42,680 bases of DNA, taken from assembly GCA_900548855.1 (NCBI GenBank), contig URMF01000029.1:1-42680 (forward strand). Direction: 5' to 3'. The notes beneath the pieces were generated by a model. That model saw only the letters and a program-made list of their open reading frames with translations. It was not told where the DNA came from and did no database searches. A program made the position numbers and the translations under genes. Numbering within the stretch: position 1 is the first letter of the stretch; each line of letters opens with the position of its first letter. Origin of the DNA: an uncultured Eubacteriales bacterium. Lineage in GTDB: Bacteria; Bacillota; Clostridia; Lachnospirales; Lachnospiraceae. This document shows, one piece after another, positions 41,663 through 42,680 of the stretch.

Positions 41663-41730
41663 TGAACAGACCAAGAAAGGTAAATAGTTTTCCCTGTACA
41701 GTGGCAGTATTGGTTGTATTTATTTTTAAG

Positions 41731-41767
41731 TTATAGGTCGGCGCCAGCCAGGTTTCAACTGTAACTT
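41731..41767. repeat. Decayed second copy of the palindromic repeat (copy B)
   Basis: Positions 41740-41767 match 26715-26742 at 24 of 28 bases (shared core GCGCCAG and AACTGTAACTT). The left arm is shortened and degenerate (AGTTA only), so copy B is a broken hairpin. Confidence 0.6.
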
Positions 41768-41878
41768 TTTTAATGCTGGAAATAGACTGCCGGAAGGGAT
41801 AGAAAAAGAAGATAAGATATGGTACTATCAGTAGGACAGATAAAAGCTGTCAAGACTCTTGTTAACAGGGGGAAGGAT

Positions 41879-42680
41879 ATGGAAAAATTAAGCAATCCAC
41901 AGGTCACAATTGAGACAATTAAAAAATATGATTTTGCATTTCAGAAGAAATTCGGACAAAATTTTTTGATAGATGAGCATGTACTGGATAAAATTATTGC
42001 GGCAGCGGGAGTGACAAAGGAGGATATGGTTTTAGAGATTGGTCCGGGGTTTGGAACCATGACCCAGTATCTGGCAGAGGCAGCAAAGGAGGTTATTGCG
42101 GTTGAGATTGATAAGACCCTGATACCGATTCTGCAGGATACTCTCAAAGACTATGACAATGTTACTCTGATTAATGAAGATATTTTAAAGGTGGATATCG
42201 GAGCACTGGCAGAAGAAAGAAATGCAGGAAAACCAATTAAGGTAGTGGCAAATCTGCCATATTATATTACCACACCGATTATTATGGGCTTGTTTGAAAG
42301 CCATGTTCCTTTGGAGAATGTTACGGTTATGGTACAAAAAGAGGTAGCGCAGCGAATGCAGGCAGGTCCGGGAACGAAGGATTATGGAGCGTTATCCCTG
42401 GCAGTACAATTTTATGCCCAGCCCTATATTGTTGCAAATGTACCGCCAAATTGTTTTATTCCAAGACCTAATGTAGGGTCTGCGGTTATCCGGCTTACAA
42501 AATGGGAGAAGCCGCCGGTGCAGGTAAAGGATGAAGCATTTTTGTTTTCTTTAATCCGGGCGTCCTTCAATCAGAGGAGAAAAACATTACAGAACAGTCT
42601 TGTAAATGGGGGCATTGGCGTTACAAAGGAGCAGGTGGCGGCGGCATTGGAGCAGATGGAATTACCGCCGGCTGGGCCGG
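41879..42680 (+). CDS. ksgA: 16S rRNA dimethyladenosine transferase KsgA (3' truncated)
   Basis: KsgA (RsmA) dimethylates two adenosines near the 3' end of 16S rRNA. The frame opens with MEKLSNPQVTIETIKKYDF at 41879, preceded by GGGGGAAGGAT, and continues past the window end without a stop; about 267 codons are visible. Motifs are the SAM-binding loop VLEIGPGFGTMT, AVEID, the catalytic NLPYYITTP and, near the end, FIPRPNVGSAV and RASFNQRRKTLQNSL. Assignment is secure and only the C-terminal tail is missing. Confidence 0.96.
   Translation, partial: MEKLSNPQVTIETIKKYDFAFQKKFGQNFLIDEHVLDKIIAAAGVTKEDMVLEIGPGFGTMTQYLAEAAKEVIAVEIDKTLIPILQDTLKDYDNVTLINEDILKVDIGALAEERNAGKPIKVVANLPYYITTPIIMGLFESHVPLENVTVMVQKEVAQRMQAGPGTKDYGALSLAVQFYAQPYIVANVPPNCFIPRPNVGSAVIRLTKWEKPPVQVKDEAFLFSLIRASFNQRRKTLQNSLVNGGIGVTKEQVAAALEQMELPPAGP

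Noticed and set aside
1..42680. CRISPR arrays, tRNA, rRNA, complete insertion sequences or prophage genes
   Set aside because: No regularly spaced repeats, no cloverleaf or rRNA-like stretches, and no transposase, integrase or phage structural genes were recognised on either strand.

Overview
The window looks like chromosomal DNA of a strict anaerobe of the Firmicutes, most likely a Lachnospiraceae-type Clostridium. The evidence is low to moderate GC, strong AGGAGG-type ribosome binding sites, DUF5702/TadE/DUF6382-FHA genes of a Tad-type apparatus, pyruvate formate-lyase, a clostridial 2[4Fe-4S] ferredoxin, MecA, a CwlD-like amidase, and an F-type ATPase whose c subunit carries a sodium-binding signature. 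I would not name a genus from sequence alone. The first gene (DUF5702) is cut at its 5' end and the last (ksgA) at its 3' end by the window edges.

Layout. 1-3047: end of a Tad-type secretion/pilus cluster. 3160-8095: a promoter followed by a flavodoxin-SCP2 protein that appears to start at ACG, then dnaX, ybaB, recR and a phosphofructokinase. 8265-11315: a small conserved protein and a large membrane-anchored protein of unknown function. 11393-15225 (minus strand): a pyruvate formate-lyase locus with promoter and upstream palindrome. The lyase is split into a 679-residue catalytic body and a separate 80-residue glycyl-radical domain, with a 73-residue Cys-rich paralogue of the radical-domain leader between them; pflA and a ferredoxin follow. 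15390-20548: a visibly more GC-rich cassette of an FtsX-type ABC transporter plus an OmpR-family two-component system. 20614-23800 (minus): Sua5/TsaC and a secreted papain-like protease. 23994-26533: CwlD-like amidase, mecA and a DUF1858 protein. 26907-35057: rpiB, two small AtpZ/AtpI-type proteins and the complete atpBEFHAGDC operon, with two structured intergenic regions. 35144-42680: an Xre regulator, a secreted ComEC-like metallo-hydrolase lipoprotein, another lipoprotein, a large membrane protein, tatD, a CapA-like protein and ksgA.

How the genes work together. The PFL locus supplies acetyl-CoA and formate from pyruvate. PflA installs the glycyl radical using a reductant that the neighbouring ferredoxin could provide. 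Placing the oxygen-sensitive glycyl-radical domain on its own polypeptide resembles a built-in version of the GrcA/YfiD repair strategy, and this is the most interesting system in the window. The atp operon would make or use a sodium gradient if the c-subunit motif is read correctly. The ABC/two-component cassette looks like an acquired peptide-sensing or efflux module. Dispersed palindromes (26693-26740 and a decayed copy at 41731-41767; a separate 126-bp inverted-repeat element at 493-618) are probably small repeat elements.
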